Positions 29,964 through 40,001 of a stretch of DNA of 64,000 nucleotides are shown here, piece by piece. Numbering within the stretch: position 1 is the first letter of the stretch; the number at the start of each line of letters is the position of its first letter. Where the stretch lies: positions 992,001 to 1,056,000 of the forward strand of contig NZ_JAGYIU010000001.1 of the NCBI RefSeq assembly GCF_018402495.1, written 5' to 3'. The notes beneath the pieces are model-generated. The model was not told the origin of the DNA. It ran no database searches and saw only the letters and a list, made by a program, of their open reading frames with translations. The DNA comes from Pseudoalteromonas sp. (GTDB taxonomy: Bacteria; Pseudomonadota; Gammaproteobacteria; Enterobacterales; Alteromonadaceae). The translations under genes and the position numbers were made by a program.

Positions 29964-30765
29964 TAAAATACACTCTATTTTGATTAATCATGGTATTTAA
30001 TTCTTCTATATATGCTTCACCACGCTCAGAATAAGACATCAAGCCATAGGTTAACTTAGTGGCTAATAGTGGCTTTTGTTGCTGGCGCAAATCTTCACGT
30101 ATACTGCGTAATTGTTTATAGGCATTGTGCGTATTAATATTTCTAAAATATGACGTTACTGCAGCGCGAACCGATTTAAATGCAGCCACTTCATGCTCGG
30201 CTTCACTATTACGTCTTCTTGGCACCATGCCACAGCCTTTTTTGTAGCACCACTGACCAAAAAAGTTCAAGCCAATGCGGGCAAAGCGAGAAGTACCCCA
30301 CGCCGACTCATTGGCAGCTTGCATTAAGGCCATTTCTTTAGGAATAATATCAACACGGCGCAGTGCTTGAGTGAGTGTAAGCGTATCTAAGGTTTCAGGT
30401 AAGCGGTAAAATTTAAGTATATTTTTAATATCGCTCGCTTGTTTTTTACTTAGCGGCTCGTCGTGCTGTAGCATCATGCGTGCAATTTCAATGTTTGCAC
30501 GTTGCTGCAAAATCTTTTTGTTTTCGGCTTCTATATGGGGCTTAATGAAGTTAAAAAACGCATGCTTTTTCTCTTTTACATCGGTGTATTCTGAGAAGTT
30601 TGGCAACTTAACATCGTGCAATGGTTTTTCTTTCTTCTTTTCTTTTTTAATGTCGTCAGCACGTGTTTGTTCATCTGAAACAAACTCATCAGTTTGTACA
30701 AATGGATGAGTAAATGCCCAAATAACAAGGGCGGCTAACAACAACTGAAAAATAGTTTTTAACAT
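29956..30765 (-). CDS. Bax-like glucosaminidase-domain protein
   Basis: A 269-residue protein with one N-terminal hydrophobic anchor (LKTIFQLLLAALVIWAFTHPFV), a charged linker and a C-terminal mannosyl-glycoprotein endo-beta-N-acetylglucosaminidase-like domain as in E. coli Bax. IPKEMALMQAANESAWGTSRFARIGLNFFGQWCYKKGCGMVPRRR includes the catalytic glutamate (ANESAWG). Expected to cut peptidoglycan glycans in the periplasm. It overlaps the downstream DUF2987 gene. Confidence 0.85.
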   Translation of the reverse strand: MLKTIFQLLLAALVIWAFTHPFVQTDEFVSDEQTRADDIKKEKKKEKPLHDVKLPNFSEYTDVKEKKHAFFNFIKPHIEAENKKILQQRANIEIARMMLQHDEPLSKKQASDIKNILKFYRLPETLDTLTLTQALRRVDIIPKEMALMQAANESAWGTSRFARIGLNFFGQWCYKKGCGMVPRRRNSEAEHEVAAFKSVRAAVTSYFRNINTHNAYKQLRSIREDLRQQQKPLLATKLTYGLMSYSERGEAYIEELNTMINQNRVYFNE

Positions 30766-30945
30766 GTATTATCTCAATCAAACTCTAAGTTATGTATGGT
30801 GTAGTCACATATATACGAAGTTGTATTATACCTAAGCTACTTTATAAACGCGAATACCGAGCAACTGAATGAAATTCATACGCCTATTGTGAGTTATTTA
30901 TAATATACTAAGCGTTAAAGTTGTTGATATAGAGATAGGTTATAC

Positions 30946-32238
30946 ATGGATAAACAGTGGCAAAATAGAATAATCGAACAATATAAACATCGCCCTAACG
31001 ATAATCGCTCTCCTTGGCAAATAGACCGCTCTCGAATCATTCATGCAGCTGCATTTAGACGCCTTCAAGCAAAAACGCAGATAATGGGCATTGGTTTAAA
31101 CGACTTTTATCGCACACGCCTTACCCATTCTTTGGAAGTATCACAAATAGGTACAGGTATATTGCGCCACTTAAAAACTCAGCATCCAAACTTTGAACAT
31201 TTTCCATCAACCGGATTACTCGAAACCTTATGTTTAGCGCACGACATCGGCCATCCACCCTTTGGGCACGGTGGCGAAATTGCGCTTAACTACATGATGC
31301 GAGACCATGGCGGATTTGAAGGTAATGCACAAACACTGCGAATTGTGGCTAAACTAGAGCCTTACAGTAATGGCTATGGTATGAACTTAACAAGGCGCAC
31401 ATTATTAGGGTTTATAAAGTACCCCGGTTTTATCAACCAGCTATGGCACACCATTCCCAAAAAAGATAAACAACGTGCGTTTATCAAAGCCGATAACTGG
31501 CGACCTGCTAAAGGCATTTACAACGACGATGCCACTATCTTTAATTGGATTATTGAGCCACTTAGTACCAGCGATAAAGCCTTGTTATCTAGCCATGATA
31601 TCGTCGATTCATATCGAGCTAAAACACGCTATAAATCTCTCGATAGCGCCATTATGGAACTGGCTGATGACATTGCCTATGCCGTACACGACCTAGAAGA
31701 TGCTATAGCCACTGATGTATTAAGCCTTGATGATTGGCTAACTCATGCATTGCCGCACTTACAAGCACTTAATTTTGACTGGTTAAACACCTTGCTTGAT
31801 TCACTTACAGAGCGATTATTTTCAAAACACGAACATGAGCGCAAAGATGCCATTGGTGAATTAGTAAATACCTTTATTATTCATATTCATTTAGACATAC
31901 AAAACGATGCCTTTGAATGCCCTATTTTAAAGCACACCGCTAAATTAGATCAGCAATACGAGAGCGTATTACAAATACTTAAACATTTTGTGTTTCAACG
32001 CTTGATACGTGACCCACAAATGCAACAAATAGAATTTAAAGGGCAAAACCTGCTTATTGAACTGTTTACCGCATTTGCCAGCGATCCAATGCGGTTATTA
32101 CCCGAAACCACGCAAGCACTTTACCTAGAAGCCGAAAAACACCATCATGGCATGCGAATTATTTGTGACTACTTAAGCGGTATGAGCGACGAATACGCTT
32201 ATAAAACTTATCAACGGTTATTCTCACCCATACAATAA
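30946..32238 (+). CDS. dgt: dGTPase-family triphosphohydrolase (anti-phage type)
   Basis: A 430-residue HD-domain enzyme that removes triphosphate from dGTP or other dNTPs. The HD metal residues are visible: H61 (RLTHSLEV), H99-D100 with H103 and H108 (LAHDIGHPPFGHGGE), and D in AVHDLEDAI. Family pattern RSRIIHAAAFRRLQAKTQIMGIGLNDFYRTRLTHS. Homologues from Shewanella and relatives deplete dGTP during phage infection, and databases use the name anti-phage deoxyguanosine triphosphatase for this group. A housekeeping role is also possible. Single-gene unit with terminator. Confidence 0.85.
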   Translation: MDKQWQNRIIEQYKHRPNDNRSPWQIDRSRIIHAAAFRRLQAKTQIMGIGLNDFYRTRLTHSLEVSQIGTGILRHLKTQHPNFEHFPSTGLLETLCLAHDIGHPPFGHGGEIALNYMMRDHGGFEGNAQTLRIVAKLEPYSNGYGMNLTRRTLLGFIKYPGFINQLWHTIPKKDKQRAFIKADNWRPAKGIYNDDATIFNWIIEPLSTSDKALLSSHDIVDSYRAKTRYKSLDSAIMELADDIAYAVHDLEDAIATDVLSLDDWLTHALPHLQALNFDWLNTLLDSLTERLFSKHEHERKDAIGELVNTFIIHIHLDIQNDAFECPILKHTAKLDQQYESVLQILKHFVFQRLIRDPQMQQIEFKGQNLLIELFTAFASDPMRLLPETTQALYLEAEKHHHGMRIICDYLSGMSDEYAYKTYQRLFSPIQ

Positions 32239-32250
32239 ATTAGCATAAAA

Positions 32251-32280
32251 AAGCCGAGTTACTTAAGTAACTCGGCTTTT
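32251..32280. terminator. Bidirectional terminator
   Basis: Perfect 28-base palindrome at 32251-32278 with core CCGAGTTACTTAAGTAACTC, A run before and TTTT after, between the convergent dGTPase and prolyl oligopeptidase genes. Confidence 0.85.
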
Positions 32281-32300
32281 CGTTAGCTTATAAAGTCAGA

Positions 32301-34460
32301 TTAAAGTGATTTAATGCCCATGTTGTAAAGCGTAAAACCATACATGTCGGCATAAAGGTCAATAATTTTACTGGTTGGTGTACCCGCACCATGGCCAGCA
32401 TTGGTTTCAATACGAATAAGCGTTGGGTTAGTACCCGCTTGCTTCGCTTGAAGCTCTGCTGCAAATTTAAATGAATGCGACGGTACAACGCGGTCATCAT
32501 GATCGCCGGTGGTGATCATCGTTGCCGGATATTCAACCCCTGCTTTTACATTATGAATTGGCGAGTAGCCTTTTAAGTAATCGAACATTTCTTTACTTTG
32601 ATCGCTCGTGCCGTAATCGTATGCCCAGCCAGCGCCTGCTGTAAATGTATGATAACGAAGCATATCCAGTACGCCTACCGCAGGTAACGCCACTTGAAAT
32701 AAGTCAGGTCGCTGGGTCATTACAGCACCCACTAATAATCCACCGTTTGAACCACCACGCAACGCTAAACGCTTTTTAGAGGTGTATTTTTTATCTTGTA
32801 GGTATTGTGCGGCAGCAATAAAGTCGTCAAATACGTTTTGCTTTTGCAATTGCGTACCTGCTTTATGCCACTCTTTACCATACTCACCGCCGCCACGAAT
32901 GTTTGCCACTGCGTATACGCCGCCTTGCTCAAGCCAAGCCGCTGTTGTAGAGCTAAAGCGAGGTGTTAAGCTTATATTAAAGCCACCATAGCCATATAAA
33001 ATAGTAGGATTACTACCGTCTAATTTAATATCACTTTTGTAAGTAATAATCATCGGTACTTTAGTACCGTCTTTAGAGGTATAAAATACTTGCTCAGAGG
33101 TATACTTATCGCTGTTAAAATCGATACCTGACTTACGATACACTTTTGACTCACCACTCTGTACGTCAAAACTGTAAGTCGTGCCAGGTGTTTTGTAGTT
33201 AGTAAATGAGTAATAAAGCGTAGTTTGCTCTTTTTTACCGCCAAAACCACCCGCCGTACCGACCCCTGGTAAACTAATATCACGGATCAACTCGCCTTTT
33301 TTGTTGTACTGTTTCACTTTAGAAATAGCATCAACCATGTAGTTGGCAAAAAATGTGTTACCGCCAAGCGTTACATTAAGTACGTTTTCGGTTTCTGGAA
33401 TAAAGTCTTGCCAGTTTTCAGGTTGCGGGTTGCTTGCATCAACCGTCACTACTTTTTTATTCGGTGCATTTAAGTTAGTGACCAAAAATAGCTTGCTACC
33501 TTCGTTATCAATCACGCTGGTATCAGAGTCGGTATTACCCACTACGGTAACAAACTCGCTATCTGGCTTAGTTAAATCTTTAATAAATAATTTATTACCT
33601 GAGGTCGATACGCTAGCAGTAATAAACAAATAGCGGCCATCTTTGGTCGCTTTAGCGCCCACATAACGGTGTTTTTGCTCAGCAGTATCGCCAAATACAA
33701 GTGTATCCTCGCTTTGCGCTTGGCCTAATTTATGGTAGTACACTTTATGTTGATCAGTTTTTGCAGAAAGCTCACTGCCTTCTGGTTTATCGTAGCTTGA
33801 ATAATAAAAACCATCATTACCTAACCAACTGACGCCACTAAATTTAACGTCAATCAGTGCTTGCTCTACTTGCTCTTTGGTCTCGGTGTCTATAACAATG
33901 ATTTTACGCCAATCACTGCCACCTTCCGATATTTGGTATGCTAGCAATGAGCCATCTTCTGAAAACGATAAGCCCGACATTGAAGTGGTACCATCGTCAC
34001 TAAAGGTATTGGGATCTAAGAACACTTCAGCCTCACCACCGTCTTTACTACGGTATAGAACGTACTGATTTTGCAGGCCATCATTTTTATAAAAGTAGGT
34101 GTAATCACCTTCGGTAAATGGCGCGCTAATTTTTTCGTAGTTCATTAACTTTTCAAGACGTTGTTTTAACGTTTCTCTGTACGGTATTTGCTCTAAATAT
34201 GAAAAGGTTAAGTTGTTTTGTGTTTTAACCCATTGAGCCGTTTCATCACTCATATCATCTTCTAACCAACGATACGGATCAGCCACAGCTTCACCAAAGT
34301 AAGTGTCAATCACTGCGCTTTTTTTAGTTTCAGGGTAATCTAGAGAGTTAACCGCTTTCATTGCTGTTTTTACTTCATTTTGAGGTGTTTGTTTTGTAGG
34401 TTGTGAACAACCAGCAAGTGCAATCAGCACCGCACATGTAAGTGTCTTTTTTAGCATCAT
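32301..34460 (-). CDS. Prolyl oligopeptidase-type lipoprotein (S9A)
   Basis: Serine peptidase of 719 residues with a lipoprotein signal ([12 protein letters not shown]). N-terminal seven-blade propeller (about 80-430) with [22 protein letters not shown]-terminal alpha/beta-hydrolase domain with the catalytic serine in [12 protein letters not shown] (near 569), aspartate in [13 protein letters not shown] (near 654) and histidine in NAGHGAG (near 688). It cuts short proline-containing peptides, here probably in the periplasm. Next to a TonB receptor on the other side of a Mpo1-like gene. Confidence 0.93.
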   Translation of the reverse strand: MMLKKTLTCAVLIALAGCSQPTKQTPQNEVKTAMKAVNSLDYPETKKSAVIDTYFGEAVADPYRWLEDDMSDETAQWVKTQNNLTFSYLEQIPYRETLKQRLEKLMNYEKISAPFTEGDYTYFYKNDGLQNQYVLYRSKDGGEAEVFLDPNTFSDDGTTSMSGLSFSEDGSLLAYQISEGGSDWRKIIVIDTETKEQVEQALIDVKFSGVSWLGNDGFYYSSYDKPEGSELSAKTDQHKVYYHKLGQAQSEDTLVFGDTAEQKHRYVGAKATKDGRYLFITASVSTSGNKLFIKDLTKPDSEFVTVVGNTDSDTSVIDNEGSKLFLVTNLNAPNKKVVTVDASNPQPENWQDFIPETENVLNVTLGGNTFFANYMVDAISKVKQYNKKGELIRDISLPGVGTAGGFGGKKEQTTLYYSFTNYKTPGTTYSFDVQSGESKVYRKSGIDFNSDKYTSEQVFYTSKDGTKVPMIITYKSDIKLDGSNPTILYGYGGFNISLTPRFSSTTAAWLEQGGVYAVANIRGGGEYGKEWHKAGTQLQKQNVFDDFIAAAQYLQDKKYTSKKRLALRGGSNGGLLVGAVMTQRPDLFQVALPAVGVLDMLRYHTFTAGAGWAYDYGTSDQSKEMFDYLKGYSPIHNVKAGVEYPATMITTGDHDDRVVPSHSFKFAAELQAKQAGTNPTLIRIETNAGHGAGTPTSKIIDLYADMYGFTLYNMGIKSL

Positions 34461-34614
34461 TGATCCATTATTGTAATTGCATTAAGACTAAACTATTAAC
34501 TCTTGTAACGTTTGTCTATTAACTTGCGATAAAAACCATTTATCGCTGTTAACCTGCGCTTAGTTACGCTTAAATACATTAATGAACAATGTTTAAACAC
34601 TAATAGGCTAAGTA

Positions 34615-34926
34615 ATGACAGACTCTCAATCCTTTTTCAGCTTTAAGCGCTTTTACCCATATTACTTAAAAGAGCATCGTAATCAAACCTGTCGTAGATT
34701 GCATTTTATAGGCAGTAGTTTAGTACTGTTACTGACAGGCTATGCGTTTTTTAGCTCACAACTTATGTTGTTATGGTTATTACCAGTGATTGGTTATGGC
34801 TTTGCGTGGGTTGGGCATTTCTTTTTTGAAAAAAACCGTCCTGCTACATTTAAGCACCCGTTGTATAGTTTATGGGGCGATTGGGTAATGTTTAAAGATA
34901 TGCTCACAGGTAAAATCAAATGGTAA
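34615..34926 (+). CDS. Mpo1-like (DUF962) membrane protein
   Basis: A 103-residue membrane protein: FYPYYLKEHRNQTCRRLHFIGSSLVLLL, two helices, and YGFAWVGHFFFEKNRPATFKHPLYSLWGDWVMF. The conserved histidines (H23-type EHRN, RRLHFIG, GHFFFEKN) are those of DUF962, related to yeast Mpo1, a 2-hydroxy fatty acid dioxygenase. Bacterial function untested. A second, longer member of the family is at 44652-45155. Confidence 0.85.
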   Translation: MTDSQSFFSFKRFYPYYLKEHRNQTCRRLHFIGSSLVLLLTGYAFFSSQLMLLWLLPVIGYGFAWVGHFFFEKNRPATFKHPLYSLWGDWVMFKDMLTGKIKW

Positions 34927-34986
34927 ATGGCGACTTATACAACAAGCTACTCAGATACTCCACCTGCCACTGTAAATAAATTGTAG

Positions 34987-35073
34987 ATTGAATGTAATTC
35001 AATTGACCTTGGCTGTAAAAATGGTCTACTTTGGCAACAGAAATTTCAATTAGTTCATTAATAATTGAATTAC
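34987..35073. promoter_or_regulatory. Palindrome and inverted repeat upstream of the TonB receptor
   Basis: ATTGAAT-GTA-ATTCAAT (34987-35003) is a perfect 7-bp-arm palindrome. An overlapping 11-base segment GTAATTCAATT (34994-35004) reappears inverted as AATTGAATTAC at 35063-35073, about 30 bases before the TonB receptor ATG. The arrangement suggests two operator sites for a dimeric regulator; the regulator is unknown. Confidence 0.35.
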
Positions 35074-35103
35074 CTGTAGATCATTGAATGAGGGAAACTA
35101 ATC

Positions 35104-37659
35104 ATGCAACTAAAACAGCTATTTACAGCAAAAAAAACCATAACACTCAGTGTTGCCGCAGCACTACTTGGATCGTGGTCGGTAAATGCCGCACAGCAAG
35201 AAACACAAGTAGAAGAAAATATTGAACAAATTAGTGTTATTGGCTCTCGCCGACTCGGCCGCACAGTTGAAGACAGCCCAGTTCCGATTGATATTATTAG
35301 CAATGATGCCCTAAAAAGTTCAGGGCAAACTGAAACCAATGCACTACTGAGCACCTTATTACCAAGCTTTAATTTCCCTCAGCCATCAATCACCGATGGA
35401 AGCGACCATGTGCGCCCAGCTCAACTGCGTGGCTTAGCACCTGATCACACCTTAGTGTTGGTTAATGGTAAACGTCGCCATAGTAATGCACTGCTTAATT
35501 TAAACGGTTCAACAGGTCGTGGATCATCATCGGTTGATTTAAACGCTATTCCAGCCAATGCCATTGAGCGAATAGAAGTATTACGCGATGGTGCCGCAGC
35601 GCAATATGGTTCAGACGCTATTGCCGGTGTGATTAATATTGTCCTTAAAAGTAATAGCAGCGGCGGCAGCCTAGGTGCTGTTTATGGTGCAAACATCACC
35701 GAAATGAAGGGTGTGCCTCAACTAGAATCCGTTTCTGAAGATGCCAATGGCAACTTAGCCTTTTCCGAGGGCAGCGACCGCTCGCTTACCGACGGCCAAA
35801 CGTTAACCTTACAAGGTAATATGGGTTTTGAATTAGGTGATAACGGCTTTTTAAGTATTTCTACTGAATATCGCGACCGTAGCTCAACGAATCGCTCTGA
35901 TTATGACCAACGCGAAAATTACGCCCGCCTACCTGATGGCTCTCTTGATCCGCGTGAGTTCACATGGGATCGTTACAATCATAACTTTGGCAATGGCACC
36001 GTTGAAGACTTCGCGCTGTTTTATAATGCCGGTTATCAATTAACTAACGACGCCGAGCTCTACTCGTTTGGCTCTTACAGCAAGCGTGAAGGCGAAGGCG
36101 GAGGTTTTTATCGTCGCGCACAAGACAGCCGTAACGTAACAGATATTTATCCTGATGGCTTTTTACCAGTGATCACCTCAGATATTGACGATTTTTCGTT
36201 AGCACTAGGCGTAAAAGGTTTTGCTAATGAATGGAATTACGACGCTTCTGCTGTATACGGCCAAGACGCCTTTAACTTTGGTGTTATTGATAGCTTAAAC
36301 ACCTCATATGGGCCTAGCAGTCAAACCAGTTTTGATGCCGGTACACTTACCTACGATCAGCTTACTATTAACCTTGATTTTAGTCGCGAGATTGATGCAG
36401 ACTTTTTAGCTAGCGGAATTAACGTCGCAGTGGGCGCTGAGTATCGTCGTGAAGGCTACGAAATTCAGGCAGGCGAAGAAGCCTCATACGCACAAGGCAC
36501 CTTTGGCCCTGGTGGCTCAGTAACCGACCCAGTTAATGGCCCATTTGGCTCTGCAGGTTCACAAGTATTCCCCGGTTTCACACCTGAGTCTGCGGGTGAT
36601 AACAGCCGCCATAATGTTAGCCTTTACATTGACTTAGAAGCCTTTATTACAGATAACTGGAACGTTGCCGTCGCAGCGCGTTATGAAGATTATTCAGACT
36701 TTGGTGATACCCTTAATGGTAAAATTGCCACCCGTTATACGCTAACAGAAGATTTAGCATTGCGCGGCTCTGTATCAACCGGCTTTAGAGCGCCCTCGTT
36801 ACAACAGCAGTATTTCACCTCAGTAGCGACCGTATTTGTTGATGGTATTCCAACACAAACAGGCACATTTGCTCCAAGCAGTGATGTAGCCGTTGCATTG
36901 GGATCACCGGGCTTAGATGCAGAAGAAGCCACCAACTACGGGGTAGGTTTTACCTGGTCAACCGACTTTAATTTCAGCTTATCTGTTGATTACTACCAAA
37001 TATTAATTGATGACCGTATTGTGTTATCAAATAACCTGTCGGGCGCAGGTGTAGCAAGCTTACTTGAGGGCACTGGGGCTAACCAAGGGCGGTTTTTCTT
37101 AAACGCGATTGATAGCAAAACCCGTGGCGTTGATGTGGTTGCCTCTTACAACCTAATGACCGATAACTACGGTGATGTAGCGTTTAATTTAGGCTATAAC
37201 TACGGTAAAAACGAAGTGACCAATATTATTGATCCACCCGCTGAGCTACAAAGCGTAGGTGTTGAACAAGATAACTTGTTCTCGGGTAATGAACTGCGCC
37301 GTTTTGAAGTAAGCACCCCGCGTAATAAATACAACCTAAGCGCTACATGGACACTAAACGAATGGCGTACCACACTTCGCAGCACTCGCTATGGTGAAAC
37401 GCAAGACCCATCTGAAATTCCAGAGCGTAACGAAGTGCTTAAGCCTAAGTGGATCACCGATTTAGATGTTGCCTATGCACTTAATAACAACATTACTCTG
37501 AGCTTAGGCGCGAATAATGTGTTTGATGTATACCCAGATCCAACTCGTGATTTAGTGAGCGATGTAACTACTTTTTCTCGTTTGTTCTCGTATTCGGGCT
37601 TTTCGCCATTTGGTTTTAATGGCCGCTACGTGTACGGCAAAATTGAAATGAAATTTTAA
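35104..37659 (+). CDS. TonB-dependent outer-membrane receptor
   Basis: A 851-residue receptor: signal peptide to about residue 31, a TonB-box-like IEQISVIGSR segment, plug domain (about 50-180, with PAQLRGLAPDHTLVLVNGKRRHSNALLNLNGSTGRGSSSVDLNAIPANAIERIEVLRDGAAAQYGSDAIAGVINIVLK) and a 22-strand barrel ending NGRYVYGKIEMKF. Ligand not predictable. GAGGGAAAC precedes the ATG. Palindromic sites lie upstream. A prolyl oligopeptidase lipoprotein lies nearby but divergent, so a peptide-uptake link is only a guess. Confidence 0.9.
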   Translation: MQLKQLFTAKKTITLSVAAALLGSWSVNAAQQETQVEENIEQISVIGSRRLGRTVEDSPVPIDIISNDALKSSGQTETNALLSTLLPSFNFPQPSITDGSDHVRPAQLRGLAPDHTLVLVNGKRRHSNALLNLNGSTGRGSSSVDLNAIPANAIERIEVLRDGAAAQYGSDAIAGVINIVLKSNSSGGSLGAVYGANITEMKGVPQLESVSEDANGNLAFSEGSDRSLTDGQTLTLQGNMGFELGDNGFLSISTEYRDRSSTNRSDYDQRENYARLPDGSLDPREFTWDRYNHNFGNGTVEDFALFYNAGYQLTNDAELYSFGSYSKREGEGGGFYRRAQDSRNVTDIYPDGFLPVITSDIDDFSLALGVKGFANEWNYDASAVYGQDAFNFGVIDSLNTSYGPSSQTSFDAGTLTYDQLTINLDFSREIDADFLASGINVAVGAEYRREGYEIQAGEEASYAQGTFGPGGSVTDPVNGPFGSAGSQVFPGFTPESAGDNSRHNVSLYIDLEAFITDNWNVAVAARYEDYSDFGDTLNGKIATRYTLTEDLALRGSVSTGFRAPSLQQQYFTSVATVFVDGIPTQTGTFAPSSDVAVALGSPGLDAEEATNYGVGFTWSTDFNFSLSVDYYQILIDDRIVLSNNLSGAGVASLLEGTGANQGRFFLNAIDSKTRGVDVVASYNLMTDNYGDVAFNLGYNYGKNEVTNIIDPPAELQSVGVEQDNLFSGNELRRFEVSTPRNKYNLSATWTLNEWRTTLRSTRYGETQDPSEIPERNEVLKPKWITDLDVAYALNNNITLSLGANNVFDVYPDPTRDLVSDVTTFSRLFSYSGFSPFGFNGRYVYGKIEMKF

Positions 37660-37680
37660 GCCGCAGCTTATAACAAAAAG

Positions 37681-37704
37681 CCACACTAAATAGTGTGGCT
37701 TTTT
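37681..37704. terminator. Bidirectional terminator
   Basis: Arms CCACACTA (37681-37688) and TAGTGTGG (37691-37698), extended by AAAAAG and CTTTTT, between the convergent TonB receptor and ilvE. Confidence 0.8.
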
Positions 37705-37721
37705 ATTGAATTTGAACCCGA

Positions 37722-38717
37722 TTAGATTTTAGTTAACCAACCGTGTGTATCTTCACTTTTACCCCATTGAATATCGTTCAATGCTTGACGTAAACGTGCT
37801 GTTGTTGGACCAGGTTCACCATTACCCACTTTGTACTCTTTGTCGTTATGGATAAAGGTACCTACTGGGGTTAATACTGCTGCAGTGCCTGAAAGTGCTG
37901 TTTCAGTGCCTGGTTTTGCTGCACGCTCTAAAAGCTCAGTTACGGTAAAGTTACGCTCGCTAACCGTCATACCTAAATCTTTCGCAATGGTTAAAATACT
38001 ATTACGAGTAACACCATGTAAAAAGGTGCTGTCGAGTGCTTTAGTAATGATTTCGTTGCCATCAATTAATATGAAGTTGGCCGCGCCGGTTTCTTGCACA
38101 TCGCCACCTGGGCAAAATAAAATTTGGTCGGCTTTATATTTAGTGCGCGCTGCTGATATTGGCCCTAATGCACTGGCGTAGTTGCCACCACTTTTAATCA
38201 TACCCATATGCGGGGCACAGCGCATGCCGTCTTCTTCTAATAAAACACGTAACGCGGTAGCACCACCTGAAAAGTAGTCACCCACTGGCGATAATAACGT
38301 ATAAAGCAATGAGCTCATTGAAGGTGCAGCCGCTTTGCCAATGGCAGCTTCAGTACCAATGTGGGTTGGGCGAATATACATAGAACCAGGAGGAAGCGGC
38401 GTTTCATCGGCGTATTCACGAACAATATCGATGATCATTGTTTTTAGCATCTCGCCATTAACCGCTGGTAAACTTAATAATTCAGAACTTTGCTGCATAC
38501 GCGCAATATTTGCATCCATTCTAAAAATATTTACCGAACCATCTTCATGGCGAAAGGCTTTTAAACCTTCAAAACATGTACTTGAATAATGAAGAACGTG
38601 TGCACCTGCATGCAACTCAAGCTTATCGCAAGGAACAATTGAGCTTTCGCCCCACTGATTGTCAGAAAACTTAGCTTGAATCATCTGCGGCATAAACACA
38701 GTACCAAATGCGGCCAT
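37722..38717 (-). CDS. ilvE: Branched-chain amino acid aminotransferase
   Basis: Pyridoxal-phosphate class IV aminotransferase for leucine, isoleucine and valine, of the 331-residue group II type. The PLP lysine is K175 (MIKSGGNYASALGP). HAGAHVLHYSSTCFEGLKAFRHEDG, YIRPTHIG, CPGGDVQETGAANFILI and GTAAVLTPVG are the family motifs. AGAGA precedes the ATG. Monocistronic. Confidence 0.94.
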   Translation of the reverse strand: MAAFGTVFMPQMIQAKFSDNQWGESSIVPCDKLELHAGAHVLHYSSTCFEGLKAFRHEDGSVNIFRMDANIARMQQSSELLSLPAVNGEMLKTMIIDIVREYADETPLPPGSMYIRPTHIGTEAAIGKAAAPSMSSLLYTLLSPVGDYFSGGATALRVLLEEDGMRCAPHMGMIKSGGNYASALGPISAARTKYKADQILFCPGGDVQETGAANFILIDGNEIITKALDSTFLHGVTRNSILTIAKDLGMTVSERNFTVTELLERAAKPGTETALSGTAAVLTPVGTFIHNDKEYKVGNGEPGPTTARLRQALNDIQWGKSEDTHGWLTKI

Positions 38718-38874
38718 TTTTATTCTCTCTTGTGTGGTCTATTTTTCTCCATTGTATGACAACCCGCTACTATTTAACCATAGCAAAACAGGCTGTTTTT
38801 AAATTAATTAGACGAATTTTTTGCATGTACTGATGATTATTTAATCAAAAAAGCACTTGCTAACTCTTTAATGC

Positions 38875-38910
38875 AATAATCAGCTAACAATTTAAGGCTA
38901 GCTGATTATT
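38875..38910 (-). terminator. Long-armed hairpin after the desaturase operon
   Basis: Perfect 12-base arms AATAATCAGCTA (38875-38886) and TAGCTGATTATT (38899-38910), loop 12; outer ATGCA/TGCAT also pair. It lies after the minus-strand desaturase gene and before ilvE. The T tract is weak, so it may stabilise the mRNA end or mark another element. Confidence 0.45.
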
Positions 38911-38948
38911 TAATGCATACATTATAGTAGCGGCTATTTTATTAACCT

Positions 38949-40001
38949 CTATTTAAATGAATAGCGAAATATTCGTTTTAACACCGATGCATATTGATGG
39001 AAAAAACCACCAGTGTTGTATGCAATACCCTGCTTTTGTAAAGCAGCTTGCACTTTAGGGGCTATCTCTTGATAGCGTGACGAGGGTAAATCTGGAAATA
39101 AATGGTGTTCAATTTGAAAACTCAAATGCCCCGTTAACACATGAAACCAAGGTGCACCTTTAATATTTGATGACCCTAACGCTTGGCGATAATACCACTG
39201 ACCTTGACTTTCGTTTTCACAATCTTGCTGGTAAAAGGTATGCGTTTGCTCAGTAAAGTGGCCACAAAAAATAATGGTTGATGTCCATAAATTACGAATT
39301 AAGTTCGCTAATAAATTACCGCTTAGCACCCATAAAAATAGAGGCCCCGCTAAAAGTGGAAACAGCACATAGTCTTTAATTAATTGGCGCGCCCCTTTAC
39401 TAAAAAAGCGTTTTTTTAACGTGCTATGCGCTACAGCCTCTTCGCGATTTGGCTTCTTTTTGCCTATAAACACACGCTCACCCGCCAGCTCGTGGTACGA
39501 CACGCCCCACTGAAACAGCACGCTTAAATTTAAATAGGTAATAAACTGCCAAGTATTTTTTAAACGCCATTTAAAGTCATTACTTAATCTTAATAAGCCA
39601 TAACCAAAATCGCGGTCTTTGCCAATAATATTAGTGTAAGTATGGTGCTCAAAGTTATGAACACGGTTCCAACTTTGGCCGTCACAGGCTATATCCCACT
39701 CGTATGTTTTTGAATTAAGCTGCTTGTCGTTCATCCAATCGTACTGGCCATGCATCACATTATGGCCAATTTCCATGTTATCGAGGATTTTAGCCAAAGC
39801 CAGTAACAACACACCCGCTACCCACAATAAAGGCTGTACAAACCCAAGCATCAATAAAATCCGTCCGCCTATTTCGCAAAACCGCTGCTTACGCACAATA
39901 GAACGAATATAATTTGCATCCTTTTGCCCTACTTTCGCTAATGTCGACATTTTAATTTCATCTAAATCATCGGCTAACTGTTGATAATTAATGGTTGTCA
40001 T
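38949..40001 (-). CDS. Membrane fatty-acid desaturase
   Basis: A 350-residue di-iron acyl desaturase. Three histidine boxes: HNVMH (H80-H84), HNFEHH (H115-H120) and QIEHH (H299-H300). The third box starts with Q, which is typical of front-end-type desaturases, though no cytochrome b5 domain is fused. The preceding gene supplies the ferredoxin reductase and overlaps by four bases (ATGA), forming an electron-transfer pair like Pseudomonas DesBC. It probably introduces cis double bonds into membrane acyl chains to keep fluidity. Confidence 0.9.
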   Translation of the reverse strand: MTTINYQQLADDLDEIKMSTLAKVGQKDANYIRSIVRKQRFCEIGGRILLMLGFVQPLLWVAGVLLLALAKILDNMEIGHNVMHGQYDWMNDKQLNSKTYEWDIACDGQSWNRVHNFEHHTYTNIIGKDRDFGYGLLRLSNDFKWRLKNTWQFITYLNLSVLFQWGVSYHELAGERVFIGKKKPNREEAVAHSTLKKRFFSKGARQLIKDYVLFPLLAGPLFLWVLSGNLLANLIRNLWTSTIIFCGHFTEQTHTFYQQDCENESQGQWYYRQALGSSNIKGAPWFHVLTGHLSFQIEHHLFPDLPSSRYQEIAPKVQAALQKQGIAYNTGGFFHQYASVLKRIFRYSFK

